Positions 52,495-61,821 of a stretch of 64,000 bases of DNA are shown here, one piece after another. A program made the translations under genes and the position numbers. The stretch comes from Candidatus Melainabacteria bacterium (lineage in GTDB: Bacteria; Cyanobacteriota; Vampirovibrionia; Obscuribacterales; Obscuribacteraceae). Each line of letters begins with the position of its first letter. Within the stretch, counting starts at the first letter, position 1. The notes under the pieces are model-generated. The model searched no databases. It was not told the DNA's origin and was given only the letters and a program-made list of their open reading frames with translations. The DNA lies in the NCBI GenBank assembly GCA_003963305.1, contig RXJR01000016.1, forward strand, positions 1 through 64,000. The letters run 5' to 3'.

Positions 52495-53334
52495 ATGGGC
52501 AGTGACGATTCGCCAAAGAAAATGACAAGACTCTATGAAATACCATTGCTTTACGACCTTGCCTTCAGGCGCATGGCTATTACTAACAACGTGGACGGGC
52601 TTCTGGCTTGTCACGAGCGCTTCGGCAGCGAGCACGAACTGAAAAATGTCCTTGAGTTGGCGGCGGGACCAAGCCGCCATGCCCTGGAATTCGCGAGCAG
52701 AGGCTACCTCGCAACTGCAATCGACAACTCGCCGTCGATGTGTTTCTATGCCACGAAACTTGCCGGCGACCTATCTGTCCCCTTGAATGTTAACAACGAG
52801 GACATGCTCGATTTCAATATCTCAGAGAATTTTGATCTGGCTTTTATCCTGCTTAATTCAATCGGGCACGTACACACGGCAACAGATCTCACCAGACACC
52901 TGGCTGCAGTCTCAAGACATCTGAGTCGAGACGGGTTATACGTGGTCGAGGCTCATTACCCTCACTGGAGTGGTCGCGAGTCAATCAAACAGTCGTCTTG
53001 GCCAGTCGAGTTAGAGGGCATTCAACTACACGTCGACTTCGGTGCCACTGACGATGAATTCGATGTCGACACCAGGGTTCGCAGTCTCAAATTGCACATT
53101 TACGGTTCGGTGATGGGCAACTCAGTAGACCTAGCCGACCATCTGATGATTCGCTCATGGTCGGCAGATTGCTTCGAAGAAACAGTTGCAGAGAGCGGGT
53201 TCTTTGAGATTGCAGCTAAACTCAGTTCACTCGACCCAGATCAGCCATTCAATCCAGCTGAGGCCGGGCGGCTCGTCTATGTTCTGAAGAAAAAAGACGG
53301 TTTGCTCAGTCAGAACGCGTCAAAGCAACAATAA
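52495..53334 (+). CDS. Class I SAM-dependent methyltransferase
   Basis: 279 residues. Glycine-poor variant of motif I, VLELAAGPSRHALEFASRG, then DNSPSMCFYA (motif II acidic residue) and FDLAFILLNSIGHVHT. Rossmann-type SAM-binding fold; the C-terminal half has an extra beta region (GIQLHVDFGATDDEF). The substrate is not predictable. ATG 52495 is the start used, but ATG 52522 also fits (MTRLYEIPLLYD). Its 3' end overlaps the convergent cupin gene by 29 bases. Confidence 0.8.
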   Translation: MGSDDSPKKMTRLYEIPLLYDLAFRRMAITNNVDGLLACHERFGSEHELKNVLELAAGPSRHALEFASRGYLATAIDNSPSMCFYATKLAGDLSVPLNVNNEDMLDFNISENFDLAFILLNSIGHVHTATDLTRHLAAVSRHLSRDGLYVVEAHYPHWSGRESIKQSSWPVELEGIQLHVDFGATDDEFDVDTRVRSLKLHIYGSVMGNSVDLADHLMIRSWSADCFEETVAESGFFEIAAKLSSLDPDQPFNPAEAGRLVYVLKKKDGLLSQNASKQQ

Positions 53335-53812
53335 TTTCTTCGTGCAGTGGATGATCGCCAAGAAGTACTCTTCGCTCGCCATGTTCATAGTCGGCAAATT
53401 CGAATCCTGGTGCAACGGTGCATCCCATCAAAGCAAAATTACCGCCGGGAGCCAACCTCGAGCCCTGCCAGACCCGTTTGGGGACGACATACTGCAGTTG
53501 GTGACCAGAGGCGATGTCTTTACCGAGGGTGACTTCGGTCAATCTGCCGGACTGATCAATCAAAGACAGCACAACTGGGTCGCCAAGATAGAAGTGATAA
53601 ATTTCGTCAGACTTTAGTCGATGGAAAGCTGAGAAAGTAGAAGAGTCCAACATGTAGAAGATAGAGGTCATCGTTGCTCTTTCATCTTCGTATCGCAGCG
53701 GCAAAGAAGATTTCGCCAACATCTCAGGAGCGCGAAAAATCTCCTTGAAGAAGCCCCCTTCTCCAGGTAATGGTTTTAGGTCAAGCATTGCCTTTAGTTC
53801 GTCAGCTGTCAT
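53306..53812 (-). CDS. Cupin superfamily DUF985 protein
   Basis: 168 residues from ATG 53812, favoured by GAGG 6 bases upstream over a TTG nine codons earlier. Cupin_5/DUF985 pattern: LDLKPLPGEGGFFKEIFRAP, then FSAFHRLKSDEIYHFYLGDP with the His/Glu metal-binding cluster, and a second motif with VWQGSRLAPGGNFALMGCTV. Small beta-barrel, function undefined in the family. Probably a cytoplasmic isomerase- or sugar-binding-like protein. Convergent overlap with the methyltransferase gene. Confidence 0.85.
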   Translation of the reverse strand: MTADELKAMLDLKPLPGEGGFFKEIFRAPEMLAKSSLPLRYEDERATMTSIFYMLDSSTFSAFHRLKSDEIYHFYLGDPVVLSLIDQSGRLTEVTLGKDIASGHQLQYVVPKRVWQGSRLAPGGNFALMGCTVAPGFEFADYEHGERRVLLGDHPLHEEIIVALTRSD

Positions 53813-53890
53813 ACTGAACCTCGAGTTGTTTGTCTGCAAATACCGCAGATAAAGAATACACTTCCATTCTCAAGTTTCAGGAGCAAAAAA

Positions 53891-54667
53891 TTGGCAAAAC
53901 GAGCCCTCGTAACCGGAGCATCCGAAGGAATTGGTTTTGAACTCTGCAAACTGCTGGCTAAAGATGGCTATTCCATCGTACTTACGGCTCGCAATCAACA
54001 GCAACTTGAGAAACGAGTTGAGCAATTAAAAGAGCATAAAATCGAAACTCACATCATTGTCCAGGATCTTTCTTTGCCCGATGCGTGCGAAAAAATAGTG
54101 GAAGAACTGACTGCAAAAAACCTGCAAATAGACATTTTGATAAACAATGCGGGATTCGCCAATTACGGCTATTTCTCAAGCAACTCTTTAGAGAAGGAAG
54201 TGGCACTGCTGCAAGTCAATATCGTCGCTTTGACTAAGCTGACTAAACTGCTATTGCCATCAATGCTGAAAAACAAAGACGGAAAAATAATGAACCTGGC
54301 CTCTATGGCAGCATTTGTGGCGGGACCACAAATGGCTGTCTATTATGCGAGCAAAGCTTATGTTCTTTCATTCTCAGAAGCTCTCGCTTGTGAGCTGGAA
54401 GGAACGGGAGTTACGGTGACCGCAGTATGCCCCGGAGCTACCGCAACTGAGTTTCAAGAACGAGCCGGACTGGGTCGCTCCAAGCTCTTCTCCAAATTCA
54501 AACCAATGGATGCCACTACTGTGTCTGAGATCGGTTATCGAGGCATGATGAACGGTGACGTTATAGTGATCACGGGAACCTCCAATAAGTTTATGGGATT
54601 GGCAACACGATTGCTCCCGAGGAGCGTGTGCACGCATATGGTGAAGCGCATTCAGGCGGCCCGCTAA
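53891..54667 (+). CDS. Short-chain dehydrogenase/reductase
   Basis: 258 residues, TTG start with AGGAG 8 bases upstream. Classical SDR: cofactor motif TGASEGIG (about 8-15), NNAG (about 86), active-site Ser in ASMAAF and YYASK (about 155-159), then the PGATATEF segment. It resembles the YqjQ/DltE subgroup (ALVTGASEGIGFELCKLLA). It reduces or oxidises a carbonyl or alcohol with NAD(P); the substrate is unknown. Cytoplasmic or membrane-associated (a hydrophobic KFMGLATRLLP near the C-terminus). Confidence 0.92.
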   Translation: MAKRALVTGASEGIGFELCKLLAKDGYSIVLTARNQQQLEKRVEQLKEHKIETHIIVQDLSLPDACEKIVEELTAKNLQIDILINNAGFANYGYFSSNSLEKEVALLQVNIVALTKLTKLLLPSMLKNKDGKIMNLASMAAFVAGPQMAVYYASKAYVLSFSEALACELEGTGVTVTAVCPGATATEFQERAGLGRSKLFSKFKPMDATTVSEIGYRGMMNGDVIVITGTSNKFMGLATRLLPRSVCTHMVKRIQAAR

Positions 54668-54744
54668 ACAGCAAAATCAAAAGACAACAACGCTGGATAC
54701 TCGGGCTAATGGGCACAATTACAGTGCACAACCGAGGCGGTGAA

Positions 54745-55905
54745 ATGTCGAACCCCAAAGAAAGGCCGCAGTCCGAAGAGGGTGGAGACTCTACTTCTGC
54801 CGACAACATGGTTGCTTCGTCGCGCATCGCCAACCGCGAACTTCAACCCGCAGAAAAAGCCACTGCCAGGTCAGACGTCTTGAACATCGACATGGCAAGC
54901 GCAGCAGAGCCGCCAATTACCTGGGAACATGTAGTAGAGAATGGCAGCGCTGGAATCAGTGACTCAAATTCGCGAAAGATTTTGACAGTCGAAAAATTGA
55001 CTGATCTCTTGCACCAACATGGAATTGCAAGTCTGCGATGGTGCACTTCCATAAGGCGAAGAAGGGAAAAACATAAAGCGCAAAACGAAGACTATCGCGA
55101 GCGGAATGAAGATAAAGATTCAGATGCATACGATCGAGAACACAACGTCGGACTGAACTATATTCTCCGCTTAACAGCATCTTCCGGGTCAGCCAACTCC
55201 GAAACGAATTGCGAGATAGAACGAATTCGAAAAATTATTTCAGCAGAGAGAATCGTCGGCACGCCGGCGAAGCGCTATGTTCTGGGCAGTGAAATCGCCC
55301 TGGCGCTGATCATTGCCGCAGCCGGTGCAACAAGAATCAGAGGCGGAACGGGAAAGAGTGGACCGCGGACCCAACTGATTCCAGGAGACCGAAACTCTCA
55401 GGACCTCAACTCAGGTAATGAAAACTCGCAAGACAGAGACGCGCAAGATAGAAACGCAGGAGACTTACCCGCAGGTGATGCAACAGCAGGCGAACAATAT
55501 TTCCTCTCAGGGAGATCAGGAGATATAAATACCGAACGAAATAATTCGACTGCGCATCCTCGGGGAAAAAAACAATCCGCCAGGCCAAAGACAATAATCG
55601 CATCCACTGACACTTTGATCAGCATTGCCGAAGCATTCTTCTATGACCCGAACGTTGCCTGGCTGATTGCAGATCTGAACCAGAAAATTACTAAAGAGAG
55701 TTTTATGGATGGCAAGCGCATCGTAGAAGTTAAGTCGCGCCAGCAGATAGAACTTCCGTTGCGTGAAGAGATCGAAAGATTTTATAGAACCAGATCAGAC
55801 AACGAGCGCGGCGAAAACGTAATTACGATTGTGGATGAAACTGTGATTGATTCAGAATTGCTCAACAGTTCGCTGATGAAACTATTGAATCCAGAGGAAG
55901 AATAA
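54745..55905 (+). CDS. Protein with LysM-like domain, low-complexity linker
   Basis: 386 residues from ATG 54745 (GAGGCGG upstream); the longer frame overlaps the SDR gene and lacks such a site. No signal peptide. Residues about 95-125 are very basic (RRRREKHKAQ), then an acidic helix and an alanine-rich stretch SEIALALIIAAAGATR near 192 (possible membrane segment). About 225-290 is Asp/Asn/Gly-rich, with degenerate repeats (NSQDRDAQDRNAGD). About 295-345 reads like a LysM domain (IIASTDTLISIAEAFFYDPN, WLIADLNQ). LysM proteins bind GlcNAc polymers; an intracellular use cannot be excluded. Confidence 0.55.
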   Translation: MSNPKERPQSEEGGDSTSADNMVASSRIANRELQPAEKATARSDVLNIDMASAAEPPITWEHVVENGSAGISDSNSRKILTVEKLTDLLHQHGIASLRWCTSIRRRREKHKAQNEDYRERNEDKDSDAYDREHNVGLNYILRLTASSGSANSETNCEIERIRKIISAERIVGTPAKRYVLGSEIALALIIAAAGATRIRGGTGKSGPRTQLIPGDRNSQDLNSGNENSQDRDAQDRNAGDLPAGDATAGEQYFLSGRSGDINTERNNSTAHPRGKKQSARPKTIIASTDTLISIAEAFFYDPNVAWLIADLNQKITKESFMDGKRIVEVKSRQQIELPLREEIERFYRTRSDNERGENVITIVDETVIDSELLNSSLMKLLNPEEE

Positions 55906-55968
55906 TTTGAAGTGCGATATCATTTGGTGATTCAGTCACAAATATTCTAATCGTACTAATAAGGCACC

Positions 55969-57426
55969 ATGTCAAAATCAAACCATGTGAACCTTGCTTC
56001 AATGGCTCACGACAACATGCTCGAAGCAGGTTTTCAGCCAGATCTTACCCCTGAAATAAAAGAGCAGCTGAAGAACCTGAAGTCCACGCCACCAAAAGGA
56101 AACGAGAAAACGAGGGATCTCAGAGAGCTGCTCTGGTCTTCCATCGACAATAGAGAATCACAAGATCTAGATCAAATTGAATGGTCAGAATCATTACCCG
56201 ATGGCAATATGCGCCTTTTAATCGGAATTGCTGATGTGGATGCATATGTACCTAAAGACTCACCGATCGACCTATATGCAAGAGTCAATACCACGTCCGT
56301 CTATATGGGCATCATGACTTATCCAATGCTGCCTGAAAAGCTATCCTTCGACATCAGTTCGTTACTTCCTCATGTCGACCGACTGGCAATCGTTACTGAA
56401 TTGATTGTAGATAAAAACGGTGCGGTCATCTTTACTGATTTTTATCGTGCGCTGGTCAGAAACCACGCTAAACTCGCGTATGCCGACATCGGACCCTGGC
56501 TCGACAGCAAAGATGATTTGCCTGACAGACTAGACCAACCAGGACTGGCAGATCAACTCCACATGCAAGATCTGGCAGCAGATCGCTTAAAAGAAGTGCG
56601 CATCAGAAATGGTGCGCTCAATCTTGCCACAGTCGAAGCAACACCAGTCGCACAAAATGGAAAAGTCGTAGACATTACGACAACAGAGCACAATGCCGGA
56701 CGCGATCTGATAGAGAACCTCATGGTCGCAGCCAACACAGCCATGGCTCAAGAATTGGACAAGAAAGGAACTTTTTCGATTCGCAGAATTGTCCGAGAGC
56801 CCAAACGCTGGCCGAAAATTGTCGAAACAGCCCGAGCACTAGGCTACACATTGCCAGAAACTCCTGACTCCAAAGCACTCTCAGAATTTCTGGACCAGAG
56901 AAAGTCCGTCGACCCCGATCACTTTCCTGACTTGTCACTGACTATCGTGAAACTGCTGGGACCAGGAGAATACGTCGTAGTCAAGTCAGGCGAAGCACAC
57001 GAAGGACACTTCGGTCTGGCGGTGCAAGACTACACGCATTCAACGGCACCAAATCGCCGCTACCCAGACATCGTCACCCAGCGTCTTTTGAAGAGTGTGA
57101 TTGATAAGAAGCCTGAGATTTATAGCCAGAGTGAACTGGAAGATATCGCCGCCCACTGCACGCAAATGGCGAGCGCGGCCAACAGAGTCGAACGTTTCAT
57201 GCGTAAAGCCGCCGCTGCAGTACTGTTGAGCGACAAAATTGGACAAACCTTCAAAGGCATCGTCACCGGTGTCAAAGAAGATGCAACCTATGTTCGAATA
57301 TCGAAACCCTCAGCAGAAGGTCGAATCATCAAAGGACAACGCGGCGTTGACGTGGGCGACAAAGTTAAAGTGCGTCTGCTGTCTACAGATCCGCTCAAGG
57401 GATTTATAGATTTTCAGAAGATTTGA
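55969..57426 (+). CDS. RNase II/R-family (RNB) ribonuclease, DrII-like
   Basis: 485 residues. The RNB catalytic core starts about 60 (SSIDNRESQDLDQIEW) and includes GIADVDAYVPKDSPIDLYA, NTTSVYMGIMTYPMLPE and the HSTAPNRRYPDIVTQR segment near 365-375. The canonical D-x5-D-x-DD is D-x5-D-L-DQ: the last acid is Gln, as in the Deinococcus RNase II-type group as I recall it. A C-terminal S1 domain is present (about 420-480, FKGIVTGVKEDATYVRI). 3'-to-5' exoribonuclease. No cold-shock domains at the N-terminus. ATG 55969. Its stop is 12 bases from that of the convergent exported protein gene. Confidence 0.88.
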   Translation: MSKSNHVNLASMAHDNMLEAGFQPDLTPEIKEQLKNLKSTPPKGNEKTRDLRELLWSSIDNRESQDLDQIEWSESLPDGNMRLLIGIADVDAYVPKDSPIDLYARVNTTSVYMGIMTYPMLPEKLSFDISSLLPHVDRLAIVTELIVDKNGAVIFTDFYRALVRNHAKLAYADIGPWLDSKDDLPDRLDQPGLADQLHMQDLAADRLKEVRIRNGALNLATVEATPVAQNGKVVDITTTEHNAGRDLIENLMVAANTAMAQELDKKGTFSIRRIVREPKRWPKIVETARALGYTLPETPDSKALSEFLDQRKSVDPDHFPDLSLTIVKLLGPGEYVVVKSGEAHEGHFGLAVQDYTHSTAPNRRYPDIVTQRLLKSVIDKKPEIYSQSELEDIAAHCTQMASAANRVERFMRKAAAAVLLSDKIGQTFKGIVTGVKEDATYVRISKPSAEGRIIKGQRGVDVGDKVKVRLLSTDPLKGFIDFQKI

Positions 57427-57437
57427 TTGAGGAGCCA

Positions 57438-58226
57438 CTACTGACCAGAGGTAAATTTCTTCAAGTATTCTCTCGCCAGGTCGCTTTTCATCAGCTTTTC
57501 CTTGAGCTCATTATTATCTAAACCGGCTGGAATTTTGTCGCCGTACTTCTGCCGCAACTCATTTATGATTGCATCAGTATTGCGATGGCCGGGGGCACCA
57601 GCAGCCGAAGCTCCACCACCGCCGCTATAAGAAGTGCGGGCGCCACCGCCTGCAGGTCTTTGCGTCTTCAAAATCTGACTGCGCTTCAACTGGTCTGTTA
57701 AACCATCAGCAATAGAATCAATTCTCGCTTCTAACTGAGGACTGGCGTTGCCCTGCTTGATTTGATCTTCAATCTTATTCAACTCGTTCAAATAAGTCGT
57801 GATACCAAAATTCTGTTTCTTTGCCACCTTAATGCTTGAGAGCAGCAGCTGTCTTTTAGCCTCGAAAGCCCCTGGGGCAACTTTGTCAGAGTAGAGAAGC
57901 GCCATCGGGTCAGAAGGAGCCTTAGCAGCATCGGCCGCATTTGTTGCGCCGGGGGCTGCAGGTGCGGCAGCGGATGGCGAAGATGAAGGGATAGCGGGCT
58001 TCTCTTGAGGAGGTTCTGCTCGACCGGCCGCTGTTTCATCTGTGACGATTTTGGAGGGCTGAGATTCGCTCTCACTGACAGGCTTGGCAGCAGGCACTGG
58101 GTCAGTGACAATAGTCGATTTCTTTCCATCGCTTGCAGGTGCGGCTTCATCGGCATGGGCAGCAGCGCTGCTTCCAAGCAAACACAACGCAAACAGCGCT
58201 AGTGTTGAACTCTTCCGACTCATCAT
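57438..58226 (-). CDS. Exported low-complexity protein of unknown function
   Basis: 262 residues from ATG 58226 (GAGGAGGGAG 3 bases upstream), with a second ATG directly after it. The upstream frame to 58667 overlaps the divergent esterase and is not believed. Signal peptide 1-24 (cleavage after AHA). Residues about 30-120 are Pro/Ala/Ser-rich; 125-180 a helical region (LLSSIKVAKKQNFGITTYLN, LEARIDSIADGLTDQL); then a Gly/Ser-rich spacer (SYSGGGGASAAGAPGH) and a final helical stretch with NELRQKYGDKIPAGLDNNEL. No enzyme motif. Probably periplasmic or outer membrane-associated. Confidence 0.6.
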   Translation of the reverse strand: MMSRKSSTLALFALCLLGSSAAAHADEAAPASDGKKSTIVTDPVPAAKPVSESESQPSKIVTDETAAGRAEPPQEKPAIPSSSPSAAAPAAPGATNAADAAKAPSDPMALLYSDKVAPGAFEAKRQLLLSSIKVAKKQNFGITTYLNELNKIEDQIKQGNASPQLEARIDSIADGLTDQLKRSQILKTQRPAGGGARTSYSGGGGASAAGAPGHRNTDAIINELRQKYGDKIPAGLDNNELKEKLMKSDLAREYLKKFTSGQ

Positions 58227-58274
58227 AACTCCCTCCTCAGGTTTACCAGCCAGCGCAATTGGAATAATCACTCT

Positions 58275-59276
58275 ATGCAATATGTAGCAAGAATTCAAAA
58301 ATTTTGTCGCGTTATGGTCTGCGCCGTAATTGCCGCTTCTATTAGTCCACGCGAGGGCGCCGCTCAAACCGCAAGAGCTCAACGGGATTATGATTTTAAG
58401 CAAGTCGTCACTTCCGATGGAACTCCACGCAGTTACTTCGTGCACGTGCCTGCCTCTTACGACAGAAAGAAGCCTATGCCTCTGGTCATGGTCTTTCACG
58501 GACTGCACATGAACGGCAGAATCATGTCGCCGCTGACCAGATTTGATGTTCTGGCAGATCGAAAAAATTTCATTGTCGCCTACCCCGATGGTTTGGGCGG
58601 CAAATGGCAGACGGCTTATGGCGGCAGTCCCGATGATGTGCGATTTGTCGCTGATATGATCGGCCAAATCTCAAGGACGGTGTCAGTCGATTCAAGGCGC
58701 ATCTACGCTGTGGGGATGTCGAACGGCGGATATTTCACTGAGCGTCTGGCCTGCGAAATGCCCGATAAACTTGCTGCCATTGCCATTGTCGCCGCTTCAA
58801 TGATGGACTCGACAGCAACACATTGCGGTGCCAATCGACGAGTGCCCGCCATGTTCTTCATCGGCTCGCAAGACCCTCTCGTACCATCGGAAGACAGTGG
58901 ACACAACGACACCCTGGGCAAGCTCGGAGACGCTGTCGGTCTGAGCGGGCTTGGCAATCTGAGCGTACCTATGGCTAAAATGGGCGGACTGATGACGGAG
59001 CGCGAAGCGGTTGACTTCTGGTGCCGTCACAATCAAACTTCAGCTAGCCCATATACGACAAATGAACCAGACAAAGATCCTCACGACGGAACCCGTGTGA
59101 AACGAGAGACTTTTGGCGCTTACAACAGCGAGGTGGTGCTTTACTCGATTCAAGGAGGTGGGCATACCTGGCCTGGAGCCTTCTACAGCGGTCCGTCCGA
59201 CCTCCTGGGCAAAACCTGCAATGACATCGATGCAACCGAACTGATTTCAGATTTTTTCTTGCGACACAACAACTGA
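58275..59276 (+). CDS. Exported PHB depolymerase-type esterase (LpqC family)
   Basis: 333 residues, signal peptide about 1-31. Alpha/beta hydrolase: PLVMVFHGLHMNGRIM oxyanion region, nucleophile elbow GMSNGGYF, acidic residue in FIGSQDPLVP and His in GGGHTWPGAF near the C-terminus. The pattern MSNGG with GGHTWPG is that of the PHB depolymerase/feruloyl esterase (LpqC) group. It hydrolyses an ester in the periplasm or outside; the polymer or substrate is unknown. Divergent from the low-complexity protein gene with 48 bases between them. Confidence 0.9.
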   Translation: MQYVARIQKFCRVMVCAVIAASISPREGAAQTARAQRDYDFKQVVTSDGTPRSYFVHVPASYDRKKPMPLVMVFHGLHMNGRIMSPLTRFDVLADRKNFIVAYPDGLGGKWQTAYGGSPDDVRFVADMIGQISRTVSVDSRRIYAVGMSNGGYFTERLACEMPDKLAAIAIVAASMMDSTATHCGANRRVPAMFFIGSQDPLVPSEDSGHNDTLGKLGDAVGLSGLGNLSVPMAKMGGLMTEREAVDFWCRHNQTSASPYTTNEPDKDPHDGTRVKRETFGAYNSEVVLYSIQGGGHTWPGAFYSGPSDLLGKTCNDIDATELISDFFLRHNN

Positions 59277-59349
59277 CGCATAGTCAGATGACCTCAAGGG
59301 AGCCTTTACAGCGTGTTAAAATTCACATCTTGCCCTTGAGGAACTTGCT

Positions 59350-59706
59350 ATGCACGACGTCGCAGATAAGGTAGGTGATGCCGCGCTCGTTGGCGCGATT
59401 GCAGCAGCTATCGCCGCGCTCGCTCTTGCATGCCGCACCAGGGGATCCAAGCTGGACAAACGACCTGTCGGCTTTCCGGCTGATGCCAATGCCACGCTAG
59501 CAAAATACGAAAACGCTTACCTTCAGCTCGTCAGCAAATCGGCCGAGGAGCCGAGAACAGGTCAAGGCGAGCCTTCGACGGCGCTCGAGTACGCCCTTGT
59601 AGCATTCGAACAGGCAAAGGGACCGTCTCGTGGCGAAAGCAGCAGAGGATCTGCTCCGCCATCACAACCGCCCAAAGCGATGAAACCTGGAAAGGGCAAA
59701 AGATAA
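59350..59706 (+). CDS. Small single-span membrane protein, unknown function
   Basis: 118 residues, one membrane helix (about 13-31, ALVGAIAAAIAALALACRT) followed by a basic turn (RGSKLDKRP) and an 85-residue soluble tail ending in a Pro/Lys-rich stretch (SQPPKAMKPGKGKR). TTGAGGAA precedes ATG 59350. The next gene (PrsW-kinase) begins at the base after its TAA, so the two are coupled. The tail could be a substrate or docking site for that protease or kinase; this is only a guess from position. Confidence 0.65.
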   Translation: MHDVADKVGDAALVGAIAAAIAALALACRTRGSKLDKRPVGFPADANATLAKYENAYLQLVSKSAEEPRTGQGEPSTALEYALVAFEQAKGPSRGESSRGSAPPSQPPKAMKPGKGKR

Positions 59707-61821
59707 TTGCATAGTGAATCCCCACTGAAGTTTGCCAACACCTGGGGAACCATTCCCCTCGGTAGAAGCCGACTGCAAATCAGACTGGTCGTTTTCTGGT
59801 GCGCCGCCTTCACGTGGATTATCTGGACAGTGGCGAAAACAGGGCCGCAGGGACTGATTTCACTGGCTTACAATTCAATATTCGTCATCGTGTTGATGAT
59901 AATCTCGCGCGCCACGACCACTGTTCCACTTGCCACCACGGGTACTATCGCGCTTTGCGGTGGCGTGATGATGGGAATAGCCGGGTCTGCCGGAGTGCAA
60001 CTGGCCAATGCGATCGGACCAGGCAATCCGATCACCCCTTTGCTGCAAGCTATTATGGAAGAGTTGCTCAAAATACTTCCTGTTCTCGTCCTACTTTTTC
60101 GAGGGCGAAATTTCAGTTCTCTGACCCTGGGAGCAACTGACATTTTTCTGCTGGGAGTCGCATCCGGAGCAGGCTTTGCTTACTCCGAAGACGCATTTGT
60201 TCATGCCGCCGCCTGGCAAACCCAGATTGTCTGGCTTCCGGCCACTGAGGTGATTAACGGCCGCATGGTCGCCGGGCATGCGATCTGGACCGGTCTGGCT
60301 GCTGGATCGCTTGGTCTTGCCCTGATGCAAAAACAGCATCGCAGCGCACTGCTAATGGTGGCACCACTAGGGCTTGTCTGGGCTCTCATCGACCACATAA
60401 CTTACAATTTCGCCTTCAACAGAAACGATCTGACCGCCAATATGCTCAACTGGGTGAGCGGCTACGGCTATATCACGATCGCTCTTTTCGTTGCCTGCTA
60501 CGCAGGAGTTTTGCTCTTCGACCGTTTCGTGCTCTTCAAAACGCTACCGAAGGTTCCTGAGTTTCGAATTCCTTCTTCAAAGGAAGCCGCAGAAACACTG
60601 GAAAATTTCTGGGAGTTCGTCCTGGACCGCCGCAGGCTTGCTTACGCATATTATCGATATGTTCGCCGAACCGGCGAGGACAAGCGCAAGCCGGCTCTGG
60701 TTGTGGCAATTCTGATGCAGCATCTGACAAATTGTCATAAAGCAAAGGCACCGGTTGATGTAGCGCCCTCAAGGAGATCACCAGCTCCGGCACCGCCGCA
60801 AGGTACTATCACAGTGGACGTGGAAGAGCCATCGCTGGCTGAAACCCGCAGCCTGGGCGATGCGAACTCAACTCTGGTAGAGCCGAGACTTCTGATGTCC
60901 TCGTCCGTGCCTAAAAAACCTGAGAGTAATAGCCTTCTTGATTTGCCGGAGCGATACGAGGCAATTTCTATAATCAGCCAGGGTGGCATGGGCGTCATTT
61001 ATAAAGCCAGGCACGTCATGACGGGAGCAAAGCTGGCCGTCAAAACCCTGCACTTGCATTTAGCCCATCAATCCAAACATATTCTACGATTCGAGCAGGA
61101 AGCGAAGGCTGCAAGTGCCCTGAAACATCCCCATCTCGTCGTTGTACATGACTTTGGTTTGACAGCAAGCGGCGTACCATTTCTGGTGATGGATTTGATC
61201 GAGGGGACTAACCTGCAAGAGCAGATCCTCAATTACGGACCCCTTTCTCTGCCGCGATTCTGCGAAATCTTCATTCAAGCAAGTGATGCCCTGGCTCATG
61301 CTCACAAACGCGGCGTCATCCATCGAGATATAAAACCGGGGAACATGATTCTCGCTGCCTCGGACGACGGCAAAGATTTCATTCGTATCGTTGACTTCGG
61401 AATAGCCAAAGTTATTGCCAGTGATGCGCTCACTACTCAAGACCTGACACAAACCGGTGATCTGGTGGGCAGTCCGCTCTACATGAGCCCGGAGCAATGC
61501 ATGGGCACGAACCTGGATGCACGTTCCGATATATATTCACTTGGTTGTGTAATGTACGAAGCGATAACCGGTAAGTGTCCGTTTCTTGGTCCGAATTCGG
61601 TGCAGACGATTTTCAAGCATATTCATGAAATGCCGCCCAGACCTTCGTCGCAGCGCAGCGACATTGTAATTCCCCCCTCCGTTGAAAAAATTCTGTTTCT
61701 AACACTGCAAAAAGATCCTGCTGCTAGATACGCATCGATGGATGACCTTCGTGCCGATCTCGAAATAGTCCAGAAACAGATTTTGCAATCTACTACTGAA
61801 ACTTTTATTCAACCTATATAA
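59707..61821 (+). CDS. PrsW-type intramembrane protease fused to a Ser/Thr protein kinase
   Basis: 704 residues, TTG start directly after the TAA of the small membrane protein gene (GGAAAGGG upstream). About 25-290: seven or eight membrane helices with the PrsW motifs EELLK (about 118-122), GAGFAYSED with Glu about 161, and His about 191 in GHAIWTG, plus a later DHITYNF. All family catalytic residues are present. About 415-690: Hanks-type kinase with the glycine loop QGGMGVIY, Lys about 446 in AVKTL, HRDIKPGN, DFG (IVDFGIAK), and SPEQ/DIYSLG of the activation-loop region. The kinase faces the cytoplasm if the PrsW topology holds. The fusion is unusual; B. subtilis PrsW cleaves an anti-sigma factor, and a sigma gene follows here. 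Confidence 0.88.
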   Translation: MHSESPLKFANTWGTIPLGRSRLQIRLVVFWCAAFTWIIWTVAKTGPQGLISLAYNSIFVIVLMIISRATTTVPLATTGTIALCGGVMMGIAGSAGVQLANAIGPGNPITPLLQAIMEELLKILPVLVLLFRGRNFSSLTLGATDIFLLGVASGAGFAYSEDAFVHAAAWQTQIVWLPATEVINGRMVAGHAIWTGLAAGSLGLALMQKQHRSALLMVAPLGLVWALIDHITYNFAFNRNDLTANMLNWVSGYGYITIALFVACYAGVLLFDRFVLFKTLPKVPEFRIPSSKEAAETLENFWEFVLDRRRLAYAYYRYVRRTGEDKRKPALVVAILMQHLTNCHKAKAPVDVAPSRRSPAPAPPQGTITVDVEEPSLAETRSLGDANSTLVEPRLLMSSSVPKKPESNSLLDLPERYEAISIISQGGMGVIYKARHVMTGAKLAVKTLHLHLAHQSKHILRFEQEAKAASALKHPHLVVVHDFGLTASGVPFLVMDLIEGTNLQEQILNYGPLSLPRFCEIFIQASDALAHAHKRGVIHRDIKPGNMILAASDDGKDFIRIVDFGIAKVIASDALTTQDLTQTGDLVGSPLYMSPEQCMGTNLDARSDIYSLGCVMYEAITGKCPFLGPNSVQTIFKHIHEMPPRPSSQRSDIVIPPSVEKILFLTLQKDPAARYASMDDLRADLEIVQKQILQSTTETFIQPI

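Noticed and set aside
58227-58667. In-frame extension of the exported low-complexity protein
   Set aside because: It overlaps the divergent esterase gene, while a strong GAGGAGGGAG site and a signal peptide mark ATG 58226.
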